DNA of 64,000 nt from Hemerocallis citrina (GCA_017893485.1 CM030363.1:113765073-113829072), one strand, 5' to 3'; shown: positions 44,801 through 54,020, numbered from the stretch's first letter. Numbers and translations are program-made. Notes: generated from the sequence alone by a model not told the origin.

Positions 44801-44990
44801 TCCCTGGCCTGTGAGATCTCAAAGGTTGCACGACAAAAACTACCTCATCCCTGTCATCCGACCCTGGATCTGTCAGAACCTCCTCTTTAATTCCATAATT
44901 GCCTAGGGACCAAGACGTCAAAGGTGACTCAGCTTCCTTCTCGGAACGGCCTGACGAGCTTGCCTCAGAGCTAGACTGAGAGCGTGACAT
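41806..44990 (-). pseudogene. Antisense extra ORF block of the Tat-type element
   Basis: The minus strand encodes a protein in pieces. The acidic N-terminus from 44990 (MSRSQSSSEASSSGRSEKE, then DE-rich repeats) is followed by a 274-codon piece at 44440-43616. This piece has basic RKSRPRRRKRK, FIPKEFELLIPSPG, YCIFLEDAFISGLSLPLHPF and VLNWVKLSPMQYSPN, as in the uncharacterised 'putative gypsy-type transposon' domain (PF04195-like). Then come a K/E/Q-rich piece (43461-43072), coiled-coil pieces (43062-42835, 42831-42481) and a C-terminal part (42306-41806). Extra ORFs antisense to gag-pol are known in Tat elements; their function is unknown. Breaks may be introns or decay. Confidence 0.7.
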
Positions 44991-45372
44991 TACGAATCAG
45001 AAATACTAACCTGAAAATACCGTGCAAATGGAAAGATCAACGAAAAAAGATCATCGACGACAAACGAGAAAAAACCCCTGTTCTTGAAAGTTGGAAAACA
45101 CAAGTGAGCAAAAACAAAGGAAAAAAAGAGGGGGAGGGGGGATTTATAACAGAGAAAGAGACTCCTCAAGTTTCGCAAAAAGGTCTAACCGTTGGATCTT
45201 GATCATCAAGATCCAACGACCACTAAGACCTAAGTCGCTTCGATTCACGTGTCTGTGACAGCAGCATGGGGTGCAAAATTACCCCTTTACCCTCGGCACT
45301 CTCAGCCGATACAAACGGCTTGGAACGCATGGCCAGCCACTTGTGAGGACCCCAGGCTTTTCCAACAAGTCA

Positions 45373-46735
45373 GGAGGCTCGACGCTCGGATGGTTCCGCG
45401 AGCCCCAAATTCCTCCTCTATTTGACAGGAGGCTCGACGCTCGGATGGTACCGCGAGCTCCAAAATCCTCCTTTATTCGACAGGAGGCTCGACTCTCGGA
45501 TGGTTCCACGAGCCCCAAATTCCTCCTCTATTCGACAGGTGGTTCGGTGCTCGGATAGTGCCGTGAGCCCCAAAATCCTCCTCTATCTCGGCAGGAGGCT
45601 CGGCGCTCGGATGATACCTCGAGCCCCAAATTCCTCCTCTATTCGAAAGGAGGCTCGACGCTCGGATAGTGCTGCAAGCCCCAAAATCCTCCTCTATCTC
45701 GGCAGGAGGCTCGGCACTCAGATGGTACATCGAGCCCCAAATTCCTCCTCTATTCGACAGGAGGCTCGACACTCGGATGGTTCCGTGAGCCCCCAAATTC
45801 CTCCTCTATTTGACAGGTGGTTCGGCACTCGGATAGTGCCGCGAGCCCCAAAATCCTCCTCTATCTCGGCAAGAGGCTCGACGCTCGGATGGTACCATGA
45901 GCCCCAAAATCCTCCTCTATCTCGGCATGAGGCTCAGCACTCGGATGGTAGCTCGAGCCCCAAATTCTTCCTCAATTCGACAGGAGGCTCGACCCTCGGA
46001 TGGTACCACGAGCCTCAAAATCCTCCTCTATTCGACAGGAGGCTCAGTGCTCAGATGGTACCGCGAAGCCCCAAATTTCTTCTCTATTCGACAGTAGGTT
46101 CCGCGCTCGAACGGTACCGTGAGCCCCAAAATCCTCCTCTATTCAACAGGAGATTCGGTGCTCGGATGGTACCGCAAGCCCAAAATCCTCCTCTATTCGA
46201 CAGGAGGTTCAGTGCTCGGAGGGTGCCGCGAGCCCCAAAATCCTCCTCCATTCGATTGGAGGCTCGGCGCTCGGATGGTACCTTAAGCCCCAAATTCTTC
46301 CTCAATTCGACAGGAGGCTCGACCCTCGGATGGTACCACGAGCCTCAAAATCCTCCTCTATTCGACAGGAGGCTCGGCGCTCGGATGGTACCGCGAGCCC
46401 CAAATTCCTCTTCTATTCGACAGTAGGTTCAGCGCTCGGACGGTACCGCGAGCCCCAAAATCCTCCTCTATTCGACAGGAGGTTCGGCGCTCGAATGGTA
46501 CCGCGAGCCCCAAAATCCTCCTCTATTCGACAGGAGGTTCGGCGCTCGGAGGGTGCCGCGAGCCCCAAAATCTTCCTCCATTCGACAGGAGGCTCGGTGC
46601 CCGGATGGTACCGCGAGCCCCAAATTCCTCCTCTATTCGTCAGGAGGATCGGTGCTCGGATGGTACCGCAAGCCCTAAAATTCTCCTCTGTTCAATTGGA
46701 GGCTCGACGCTCGGATGGTGCCACGAGCCGCTATG
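45373..46735 (+). repeat. 55-56-bp tandem array, about 24 units
   Basis: The unit reads GGAGGCTCGGCGCTCGGATG, GTACCGCGAGCCCCAAAATC, CTCCTCTATTCGACA and recurs about every 55-56 bp across 1.36 kb with moderate divergence. The plus-strand 334-codon ORF across it is only the translated repeat. The unit shares GGCTCGG, CTCGGA and CCGCGAGCC with the array at 39018-39345, so the two arrays are related. Confidence 0.95.
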
Positions 46736-47240
46736 ATCCCCTTGCTTTTCCAACAAGTGAAGGGCTCGTCCGCCGACCTAACGCTCGGCAAGAAGGTGCC
46801 TAGCTCCTGACTCCTGCATCTCTTTGCCTTTCCAACAAGTGAGGGCCTCGCATACCGACCCCCCTACTCTCTCGGTCAAACGGCATTAGGGTCGGTGCTC
46901 GGTTAGCACCGCGAGCCCCAAATCTATCCCCCTAAAATCGAGGGGCTCGGCTGACGACCCCATATGCTCGACAAGAAGAACTCTTGCTCCACAGGTCTCG
47001 TCGCCCCCTTGCTTTTCCAACTAGTAAAGGGGCTCGTCCGCCAACCCTCTATGCTCGGCCGGCCGAGCTCCGACGATCCGCATGACTCCAATAGGGGATC
47101 CCTTCACCCTACTCTACTGACATCTTCTGGAAGATACAGATCTTATTCCTCGCCGTACACACCACCCCGCTCTTTCTACAGAGGCAAAAAAATACTCCTA
47201 CACGGCTGGGTCACCCAGCCCTCCAGGTGTGGGTGGCTCC
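46736..47240 (+). other. Gypsy pre-LTR region
   Basis: Contains three imperfect copies of a CTTTTCCAACAAGTGAAGGG word (about 46745, 46828, 47012) and further GCTCGG words. No gene was seen. A purine-rich tract right before the LTR is weak (AGGTGTGGGTGGCTCC, 47225-47240). Confidence 0.5.
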
Positions 47241-48325
47241 TGATATGGGTCAGATGACGTGGCCCCTCCTAGGCCACAGGATCCCCTCAAAAGGCGCCAC
47301 ACCCCCGATCATCCAGATCAGCCACGTCAGCCCTAAAACCACTTGGGCTCCCGCCACGTCAACCCTAAACCGCTTGGGTTTTCACCACGTCAGGCCCACA
47401 GGCGACCGAGTCCAGATCTGGCTCCAAACGGGTCCAGACCCGGTTAGCATGGCCTATAAATACCAGGCCCTCTACCCCTTCAAAAGGTAATCAATCTTGG
47501 GTTTTTAACATGTATGTCCCTAACAAATATGTGAATATCACATATACCCCTCAGAAATGTGTATTTTCATATTTACCCCTAACAATGTGTGTCCAACCTC
47601 TTAGTTACCCCTTAAATGTAAACTACATTAAAAACATAAAATATATAAAATATGCAATTCTGTTTAATAGATTTTATGTAAAATGACTGAAATATCATTC
47701 CTCCACTAGTCAAGCTTCTTCTTCTTACTTTTTTACAAACTAAATCAACTATAAAACCAATTGAAATACATCAACAATTCTCAATTTTTATTCAGTTTTC
47801 TTAATAAATGGACAAATTTACAATATATCTTTGTAATTTCATATTCTTTATCATGTTTTCTAGCCAAATTTGCCACTAATCTTATAAATTCCATATACAC
47901 GTAGTTTGAAGCAACTTTTAGGGATAAATATTAAATAAGATTATATTGTTAGGGGCACATATGAAAATACACATTTTTGAAGGATATATATGATATTAGC
48001 ATATTTGTTAGGGATATACGTGTTAAAAACCCATCAATCTTTCCCCTCTCATACCCTAGTTACTGTTACTCTTCTTCAGTGACTGACTAGATCGTCGGAG
48101 GGCCTGCCACCGATACCAACCCCGGTGTTTCTAGGCCGAGTGCAGGTACACGAGACCTCTGGATCCGAGCCAAGCATTCGATCTCCACCTCGCTCCCGCC
48201 TCTACTCCCGAGCCGTCCCCCCTGGCTGAGGGTCGGCCATACCATCCGTACCGAAGCTTCCGCAAAAATACAAATCGAAAAGAACTCACATCTGGTGCAG
48301 CCACCCCCAAAAACAACCCGCATCA
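47241..48325 (+). repeat. Gypsy 3' LTR, split by a MITE
   Basis: The LTR begins TGATATGGGTCAG and ends CCCGCATCA, like the 5' LTR, and is followed by the duplication GATCC. It keeps CTATAAATA at about 47454, which the 5' LTR has lost. The 534-bp element at 47499-48032 plus one 9-bp duplication interrupts it; without these it would be about 542 bp. Numerous substitutions against the 5' LTR indicate an old insertion. Confidence 0.9.
47499..48032. mobile_element. Mutator-type MITE, copy 1
   Basis: The termini GGGTTTTTAACATGTATGTC and its mirror GATATACGTGTTAAAAACCC form inverted repeats of about 33 bp. The 9-bp word ATCAATCTT flanks both ends (47490-47498, 48033-48041). The 5' LTR shows the same site without the insert, proving the insertion. 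A 9-bp duplication is typical of Mutator-like elements. The interior has no coding capacity and is homologous, in the opposite orientation, to 49672-50247. Confidence 0.85.
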
Positions 48326-48330
48326 GATCC

Positions 48331-48739
48331 GATGCTTCTTGCTTCTTTGTTTGTGTAATGACGACTTGTTGTCAGAATCATTATCGGAGTCAAAGATTCA
48401 AGTCGTAATGCTGCTACTTATTCGATGTTCACTAGTAAAGAGATTCACTATGCCTAAATCTTCAATTGTTTGCTTCAATATGTCTCCTCGAATGTTATTT
48501 GTCTCTGGTGTTACCTATTTGCTTACACTGTGTTTTTTGTTGAATACAGATTTTATTAAAGTTTTGTTTAATAAAGATTTGTTTGCATGTAGACTAGCAT
48601 TGACTATTACAGGAGTTCGTATTGCAACTTATCTGGATTATATAAGATGTGGAGTATATGCTTTTTCAGTATGAGGAAGTTAATTATTATGTATTGATAA
48701 AGAAATTGCTTTGAATCACTTGCTCTCACTCCATGATTC
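48331..48739. other. No gene recognised
   Basis: AT-rich sequence after the gypsy element. An open frame of 111 codons at 48339-48674 has no recognisable motif. Its end overlaps the repeat shared with 32700-32815. Confidence 0.35.
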
Positions 48740-49668
48740 ACGTCTTAATATATATATATTTTTAAAGTAAAAAATTTCAATATAGTCTAACCTCGAATCT
48801 GAAATCTCTTTTATATTAGTTATGTATGGACAATGCACGTAAGATGGTAGATTTACATGCGACAACTTTCCCATTATAATAGTTACTAATAATATACACG
48901 TACGATGCACTTCTTTATAAATATATATATTTTAAAAAAAAATCTGATGTTGTCTGGCATAGAACCTAAGACATTCTTTATATTAGTTATGCATGTGCAT
49001 TGCACTTGTTTGTTGGGTTACAATGCACATGTTTGTTTGGTTACAAATTGAGTTTGTTTGGTGACAAACTCTCCCATTAAAATAGTAGAGATTACTAGTA
49101 TTTAGTATGTGCGATGCACGTGTTAATAAATATATATTTTTAAGTAATATAAATAAAGACTGCAATGGGATAATTGGAGTTGCACGTGCGATACACAGAT
49201 TTATTTTGTTACAATTTACAAGTGTGATGCACGTCTTAACATTTATATATATTAAAGCATATCTATCTCTATCTCTATATATAATGGGAGAGTTGGAGTT
49301 ATATGTGCGATAGTCTGTGCGATGCATGTTTTAATAAATAGTTGAAGTTATACGTACGATACACGTAAGTTGGAGTTGTACGTACGATACACGTAAGTTA
49401 AAGTTATCTGTTCGATGTACGTTTTAATAAATACGGATTTTTTAAAGTAGAAAAATATAATGGGAGAGTTGGAGTTGCACGTGCGATACACAGATTTGTT
49501 TTGTTACAAAAGGAGAGAGTTGGAGTTGCACATTCAATGCACGGATTTATTCTAAAGTAATGAATATAATGGGAGAGTTGGGAGTTGTGCGTGTGTTGCA
49601 CGTATTTGTTTTGTTACAAATGAGGTTTGTTTGGTGACAAACTCTTCCATCAAAATAGTAGAGATATA
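48740..49668 (-). mobile_element. Cluster of Helitron-like mini-elements
   Basis: Several units of about 200 bp follow one another. Minus-strand 5' ends of the TCTCTACTATTTTAATGGGA type lie at about 49091 and 49668. Hairpin 3' ends of the ACGTGCATCGCAC type lie at about 48896-48910 and 49108-49122, the second followed by CTAG at 49095-49098. Between the ends are the conserved words CAACGTCAGA-like and GTGCATTGCAC. A plus-strand variant (TAATGGGAGAGTTGGAGTTG) is also repeated. No ORF is present. Confidence 0.5.
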
Positions 49669-49671
49669 TTA

Positions 49672-50247
49672 GGAGTTTTTAATACGTATAGACCTAACAA
49701 ATATGTTAATATCATATATGTCCCTAAAAAATGTGCATGTTCATATTTGCCCTTAACAATATGAGCATAATTTTTTATTTATCCCTAAAAGTTTTCTCAA
49801 ACTAGCTATATTTGCGGGAAGGGATATAACTCAGCGGTAGAGTGTCACTTTGACGTGGTGGAAGTCATCAATTCAAATTTGGGTAGGAAATGTGAGGAAG
49901 AAGATGACGTTACAAAGATGTACTATAAATTTGCTCATTTTAAAAAATAACTGAAGAAAATTTGTGAAGAGTTGATGTGTTTCAGTTGGGATTATAGATG
50001 ATTGAGACTATTAGGAATAAGAAGATAACATTAGACTGGTAGGAAATAATATTTCAGTCATTTTTCATCAAGTCTATCAGAGAAATTTGAATATATTTTT
50101 CTCTTCTGATGATTGTAAAGTAGTTTTGAGTAGAGGGATAATTAGGAGATGAAACACACATTGTTAAGGGCAAATATGAAAATATATATTTGAGAGAGGT
50201 ATATATGACATTCACGTATTTGTAATGAGGCTACGTGCTAAAAACCC
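49672..50247. mobile_element. Mutator-type MITE, copy 2, with tRNA fragment
   Basis: The termini GGAGTTTTTAATACGTATAG and the mirrored end TACGTGCTAAAAACCC match copy 1, and the interior aligns with copy 1 in reverse orientation (for example ATATTTCAGTCATTTT). The flanking 9-mers GATATATTA and TATATGTTA match at 7 of 9 positions, a decayed duplication. The element carries a plastid trnV-like segment at 49820-49888 that copy 1 lacks apart from a possible remnant. Confidence 0.75.
49820..49888 (+). tRNA. trnV-GAC: Plastid trnV-GAC fragment (pseudo-tRNA)
   Basis: From AGGGATATAACTCAGCGGTA through the anticodon arm (CTTTGACGTGG) to GTGGAAGTCATCA the sequence follows chloroplast tRNA-Val(GAC) with about one mismatch in the first 51 bases. 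The T arm is degraded and the 3' acceptor strand is not recognisable, so it is not a functional tRNA. It lies inside the Mutator-type MITE and so appears to be captured organelle-derived DNA. Confidence 0.8.
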
Positions 50248-50541
50248 TATATGTTACTCCCTCCGTTTCAAAATATAAGTCATTCTAGGTTTTTACACAA
50301 CTATTAAAAAACAACTTAGGATTGAGTAAAAGTACTCAATATTCTTGATTTTTGAAGCTTACAAATAAGATATCAATTGTACAATATCCTATTTATCATC
50401 CTCTATAATTTTTTATTAATTCTCTTATTAAAATAAAAAAGGATAAAATTAAAAGTTTCATAAAAAATAAATTATGGATATTTAAAAGTAATATGATATT
50501 TGACTTATATTATGAAAAAGAAAATATAGAATGACTTATTA

Positions 50542-51568
50542 GAGCATCCACAGTCGTTGATGGTAAAAATATGCATAAATGGATAAATGGATATTGCAAT
50601 CTCTCGTTTTGCTGCAGTCGTAGAACGTTATTTTTTTGCTTTTTAAATTAAAATAATAACAGACAGTGCTTCATGTTTCGCCAGAGAAGAAAAAAAAAAA
50701 AAAACATTTAAAACGGTGGGATGGCATATCATGTTCCGTCGAAGAAAAAAAAAAATTAAATGGTGGGATGGCTGCACTTCAAGTGCCGTCCGAGGGAAAA
50801 AATCGTAATCTAAGTGCAAAAAGAAATTATAAAAAAATTATAAAAAATTACAAAAATTACAAAAAATTACAAAAAATTACAAAAATATTACAAAAAAAAT
50901 ACATAGAGGGAGGGACGGTACTTCAAGTGCCGTCCGAGAAAAGTGGGGGTTTTTTTGGTTTTTTTATTACGAAATTAATTTTTTTTTTGGAGGGACGTGC
51001 CGTCCGACCATAAAAAATATAATTTTTTATGTGCGATAGCACTTCAAGTGCCGTCCGACCATTAATTTTTTTTTTTTTTGTGCGACGGCACTTCAAGCTC
51101 CGTCTAGGGCTGTAAATCGGATCGGACGGGATCAACAACCATATGTTCAAGCTCGGACCGAAGTTCTAATCGGACGGGCTTATGTCCGGTTCGGTCTAGG
51201 TCGGACAAAATTTTTATAGTCCGGACTCGGTTCGATAAAGCATCGGACCGCAATAATACTCGGACGGACTTATGCTCGGCTCGAACTCGGTAAAGAATCG
51301 GACCTAATAATTTGTTCGAGTTCGGTTCGTATAACAGTTCGGACGATCCACAGGTCGGACCATTTCTCGAGCCGGACTTGGACGGACGACGGATCGTCCT
51401 GTTCATTTTACACCCCTAGCTCCGTCTCTTATATATGCATATTTCTCATTTTCATTCTCATTTATAGCAATCTCCTGTAGTGATTTATGCATAATATGCA
51501 TATTTCGCCAACGACTGTAGCGCTCTTTTTAACCAAATATATATATTATGCATATTTAACAGATGCTC
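50542..51568. mobile_element. Harbinger-like element (copy 2) inside the Stowaway
   Basis: The ends GAGCATCCACAGTCGTTGATG and TTTAACAGATGCTC are flanked by TTA on both sides (50539-50541, 51569-51571), a PIF/Harbinger-type 3-bp duplication. The interior shares the ATGCAT-rich ends, long A/T runs and CACTTCAAGTGCCGTCCG palindromes with copy 1 at 7722-8715. It is itself interrupted by an hAT-type element. Confidence 0.75.
51105..51418. mobile_element. hAT-type MITE inside the Harbinger-like element
   Basis: The ends TAGGGCTGTAAATCGG and CATTTTACACCCCTA form inverted repeats. GCTCCGTC flanks both sides (51097-51104 and 51419-51426), an 8-bp duplication diagnostic of hAT elements. The 314-bp interior is made of CGGAC/GTCCG and TCGGTTCGG words. 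It is the third level of nesting. Confidence 0.85.
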
Positions 51569-51955
51569 TTACATTTTGAAACGAGAGGAAGTATTAGTCT
51601 GAGTTAAATGGGTGGATCCATAGAATTGTCCATAAGATTTCATTTAGACAGGCAAAAAATGTAATGTAAGCAAAAGATGCTCATCGTGTAACACGGCAGT
51701 ATTAATTAACTTGTTAAATACTACCCTCTCTCTGTTTCCAATATTTAATCATCATGAGCATCAATGAACAAATAACGACACCATCCAAATTATGCTTTAG
51801 TGGGAATAAAATGCCGGCGTATTTTAGCTTGCAGTTGCAGTTGCAGCAGCTATCATCACCAACGGTCGGTGCTGTTTCTTCCTCATACTATTTCGTACCA
51901 CCGAATCCAAATCCAAATCTTCAATCCCTCTCTATTTCTCAGATAAGTAATGCTA

Positions 51956-52118
51956 TATCCACTACTAATTTCACTACATTTTTTTTCACTAGCTTAGGTG
52001 ACACACTCCAATAGGTAGGGAAAGATAGAGTAGGTGGGAGAACTCTCCAATAGGAAAATGCTACCTAAGGTAGTGAAAAAAATGGTAGTGAAATTGGTAG
52101 TGGCTAAAGCATTACTCT
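51956..52118. mobile_element. Small Mutator-type MITE in IDI exon 1
   Basis: The ends AGTAATGCTATATCCACTAC and GTAGTGGCTAAAGCATTACT are inverted repeats extending about 30 bp. TCTCAGATA flanks both sides (51947-51955, 52119-52127), a 9-bp duplication. The 163-bp element is non-coding. Related copies are at 52402-52593 and 56966-57126. Confidence 0.8.
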
Positions 52119-52401
52119 TCTCAGATAATGACAACAAAAAATCATCCTAAAATCATACTAAAACAATCTTACCGATCTAGATCCCTTTCTTGTTCTTCAT
52201 TCGTTGGTGCTTCTTCTGTTTCTGTTCCGAGGGGATCCAGATTCAGCTGCTGATTCCAACATGGATGAGGTTCAGAGACGGCTCGTGTTTGAAGACGAGT
52301 AAGATCTCTTTCCCCCTCTTTCTCTCTTTTTGTTGTTTTCTTTGCAGGAGATTTACTATTTTTGTTATTTGAGTGTGTTTAAAAAGTTTTAATGATTTGG
52401 T

Positions 52402-52593
52402 AGGGTAATGCTATATTCACTATCAATTTCACTACAATTTTTCTTTTCACTACAATTTTTTCTTCACTACCTTATGCGTACATTTCAATAGGTAGGGGAA
52501 GATAAAGTAGGTGGGAGAACTCTCTAGTAAGACTATGCCACCTAAGATAGTGAACAAAATGATAGTGAAATTGGTAGTGGATGAAGCATTACT
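52402..52593. mobile_element. Small Mutator-type MITE in IDI intron 1
   Basis: The ends AGGGTAATGCTATATTCACT and TAGTGGATGAAGCATTACT are inverted repeats, and TGATTTGGT flanks both sides (52393-52401, 52594-52602). It belongs to the same family as the exon 1 insertion, 192 bp long. Confidence 0.8.
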
Positions 52594-52713
52594 TGATTTG
52601 GTTTGGCAGTTATGTTTTGGTTGATGAGCAGGATCGTGTTATTGGACACGAATCCAAATACAACTGTACCTACCGATTCTTCGATTCCCACGCACGCCTT
52701 CATTTCTTTGTTA

Positions 52714-52985
52714 CACCCTCCGTTTTAAAATATATGACATTTAAGCTTTTTTTTCCCTCATAATATAAGTCAGTTTAGATCTTCGAGAAGATATCTTTGT
52801 GAAGCTTTATATAAATTTGTCAATTTTACTTTTTAAAAAAAAAATTAATAAAAAATTATTGAGGAGGGCAAATAGGACATTGTACAATTGATGACTCATT
52901 TATAAGTTTCAAAAATCAAGAATATATAATACTTTTACTCGATCCTAAATTGTTTCTTAAGAGTCGTGTAGAAACCTAGATGGAG
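52714..52985. mobile_element. Stowaway MITE, inverted relative
   Basis: It starts CACCCTCCGTTTTAAAATAT and ends AACCTAGATGGAG with TA outside both ends. Its right half is the reverse complement of the left half of the 50257 element (for example TTTAGGATCGAGTAAAAGTA on the minus strand). It lies just past the break in IDI exon 2. Confidence 0.65.
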
Positions 52986-53011
52986 TATTTTTTTGCTTTG
53001 ATTTATACTCA

Positions 53012-54020
53012 CTAGCATTTTGCGCGTGCGATGCACGCCTTAATAAACAAGTTGGAGTTGTCCCGTGTGATGCACGTTTTAAAGCATATATTATGTGCGA
53101 TATATGTAAGTTGGAGTTGTCCGTGCAATGCATGTTTTAATAAATATATATATTTTTAAAGTAAATAAAGATACAATGGGAGAGTTGAGGTTGCACGTGT
53201 GATGCGCATGTTTGTTTTGTTACAAATGGAGTTTGTTTAGAGTTACATGTGCAATACACGTAAGTTAGAGTTATCTGTGCGATGCACGTTTTAATAAATA
53301 TATATTAGTAATTTACACGTGCGATCCACGTCTTTATAAATATATATATATATTAAAAAATTCCGACATTGTTTGGCATCAAACCTAGGATCTCCTTTAT
53401 ATTAGTTATGCATGTGCATAACACGTGTTTGTTGGGTTACAATGCACATGTTTGTTTGGTTACAAATATAGTTTGTTTGGTGACAAACTCTCCCATTAAA
53501 ATAGTAGAGATATATTTTTTTTAAATTTCATGCAATGAACGTCGTTATAAATATATATATTTTTAAAAAAATTCTTACGTTGTATGGCATCAAACCTAAG
53601 ACCTCTTTTATATTAGTTGTGCATGTGCATTGCACGTGTTTCTTGGGTTACAATGCACGTGTTTGTTTGGTTACAAATTGAGACTCTCCCATTAAAATAG
53701 TAGAGATATATTTTTTTTTAAAAAAAATCGTGTGATGCACGTCTTTATAAATATATATATTTTTTAAAAATTCTGACGTTGTCTGGCATCGAACCTAAGA
53801 CCTCCTTTATATTAGTTATGCATGTGCATTGCACGTGTTTGTTTTGTTACAAATGGAGTTTGTTGGTTACAAACTTCTCCATTAAAATAGTAGAGATATT
53901 TTAAAAGTAAATAGAGAATATAATGGGAGAGTTGGCGTTGCACGTGCAATGCACGAGTTTATTTTGTTACAGATGAGTTTTGTTTTGTGACAAACTCTTC
54001 CATTAAAATGGTAGAGATTA
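53012..54020 (-). mobile_element. Tandem cluster of Helitron-like mini-elements
   Basis: The clearest unit is 53306-53510. On the minus strand it starts TCTCTACTATTTTAATGGGA and ends ACGTGGATCGCACGT, eight bases, CTAA, with A before the start and T after the end. Further units follow with 5' ends at about 53707, 53893 and 54017 and share GTTGTATGGCATCAAACC-like and GTGCATTGCACGTGTTT words. An isolated 3' hairpin GCGTGCGATGCACGC with CTAG is at 53012-53037. No coding sequence is present. Confidence 0.55.

Larger units (their letters stand above)
32845..48325 (+). mobile_element. Ty3/gypsy (Tat/Retand-like) retrotransposon, 15.5 kb
   Basis: LTRs at 32845-33408 and 47241-48325 begin TGATATGGGTCAG and end CCCGCATCA. 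The 5-bp duplication GATCC abuts both (32840-32844 and 48326-48330). The interior has the order gag, protease, RT, RNase H, archaeal-type RNase H, integrase, which with the antisense ORF downstream marks the Tat lineage. Many stops and frameshifts make it non-autonomous. The region from 38.9 to 47.2 kb is occupied by tandem arrays and the antisense ORF block. Confidence 0.9.
32700..48715. repeat. Similar flanks on both sides of the gypsy element
   Basis: The stretches 32700-32815 and about 48595-48715 share CTTACAGGAGTT or TATTACAGGAGTT, a TTGCAA-TATCT core, TATATAA and AGTTAATTATTATGTATT in the same order. They lie on opposite sides of the gypsy element, about 30 and 270 bp from its ends. 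They may be two copies, perhaps terminal repeats, of an older element into which the gypsy element inserted. The span given encloses both copies. Confidence 0.45.
50257..51591. mobile_element. Stowaway MITE interrupted by a nested element
   Basis: The left end CTCCCTCCGTTTCAAAATAT and the right end ATTTTGAAACGAGAGGAAG are inverted repeats with TA on both outer sides (50255-50256, 51592-51593), the Tc1/mariner Stowaway hallmark. Removing 50542-51568 and one TTA restores a continuous MITE of about 305 bp. It directly abuts the right duplication of the Mutator-type MITE. A relative is at 52714-52985. Confidence 0.8.
51754..52667 (+). pseudogene. IDI: Isopentenyl-diphosphate isomerase, 5' exon fragment
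   Basis: Exon 1 ends SAADSNMDEVQRRLVFEDE at a GTAAG donor (52299). Exon 2 (52610-52667), after a TTTGGCAG acceptor, continues in phase YVLVDEQDRVIGHESKYNC and then loses similarity. This is the N-terminal part of type I isopentenyl-diphosphate isomerase, the plastid/mitochondrial/cytosolic enzyme interconverting IPP and DMAPP. The upstream stretch from 51754 (or 51811), with SLQLQLQQLSS and serine-rich SRSLSCSSFVGASS, looks like a transit peptide but is out of frame with the mature part. The Nudix domain with its catalytic Cys and Glu is absent. Two MITEs (51956-52118 in exon 1, 52402-52593 in the intron) interrupt it. Confidence 0.75.

Noticed and set aside
44171..44890. 239-codon proline/leucine-rich plus-strand ORF
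   Set aside because: It is the shadow of the acidic Glu/Asp-rich antisense coding block; GA-rich codons on one strand read as Pro/Leu/Ser on the other.
45422..46426. 334-codon plus-strand ORF with arginine/serine/proline repeats
   Set aside because: It is the translation of the 55-56-bp tandem array; the peptide repeat only reflects the DNA repeat.
38950..46735. CRISPR-like regular repeats
   Set aside because: Units are contiguous tandem monomers without unique spacers, inside a plant retrotransposon, with no cas genes.
49820..49888. Functional tRNA-Val gene
   Set aside because: The T arm is degraded and the 3' acceptor strand is missing, so the cloverleaf cannot close; treated as a captured plastid fragment.
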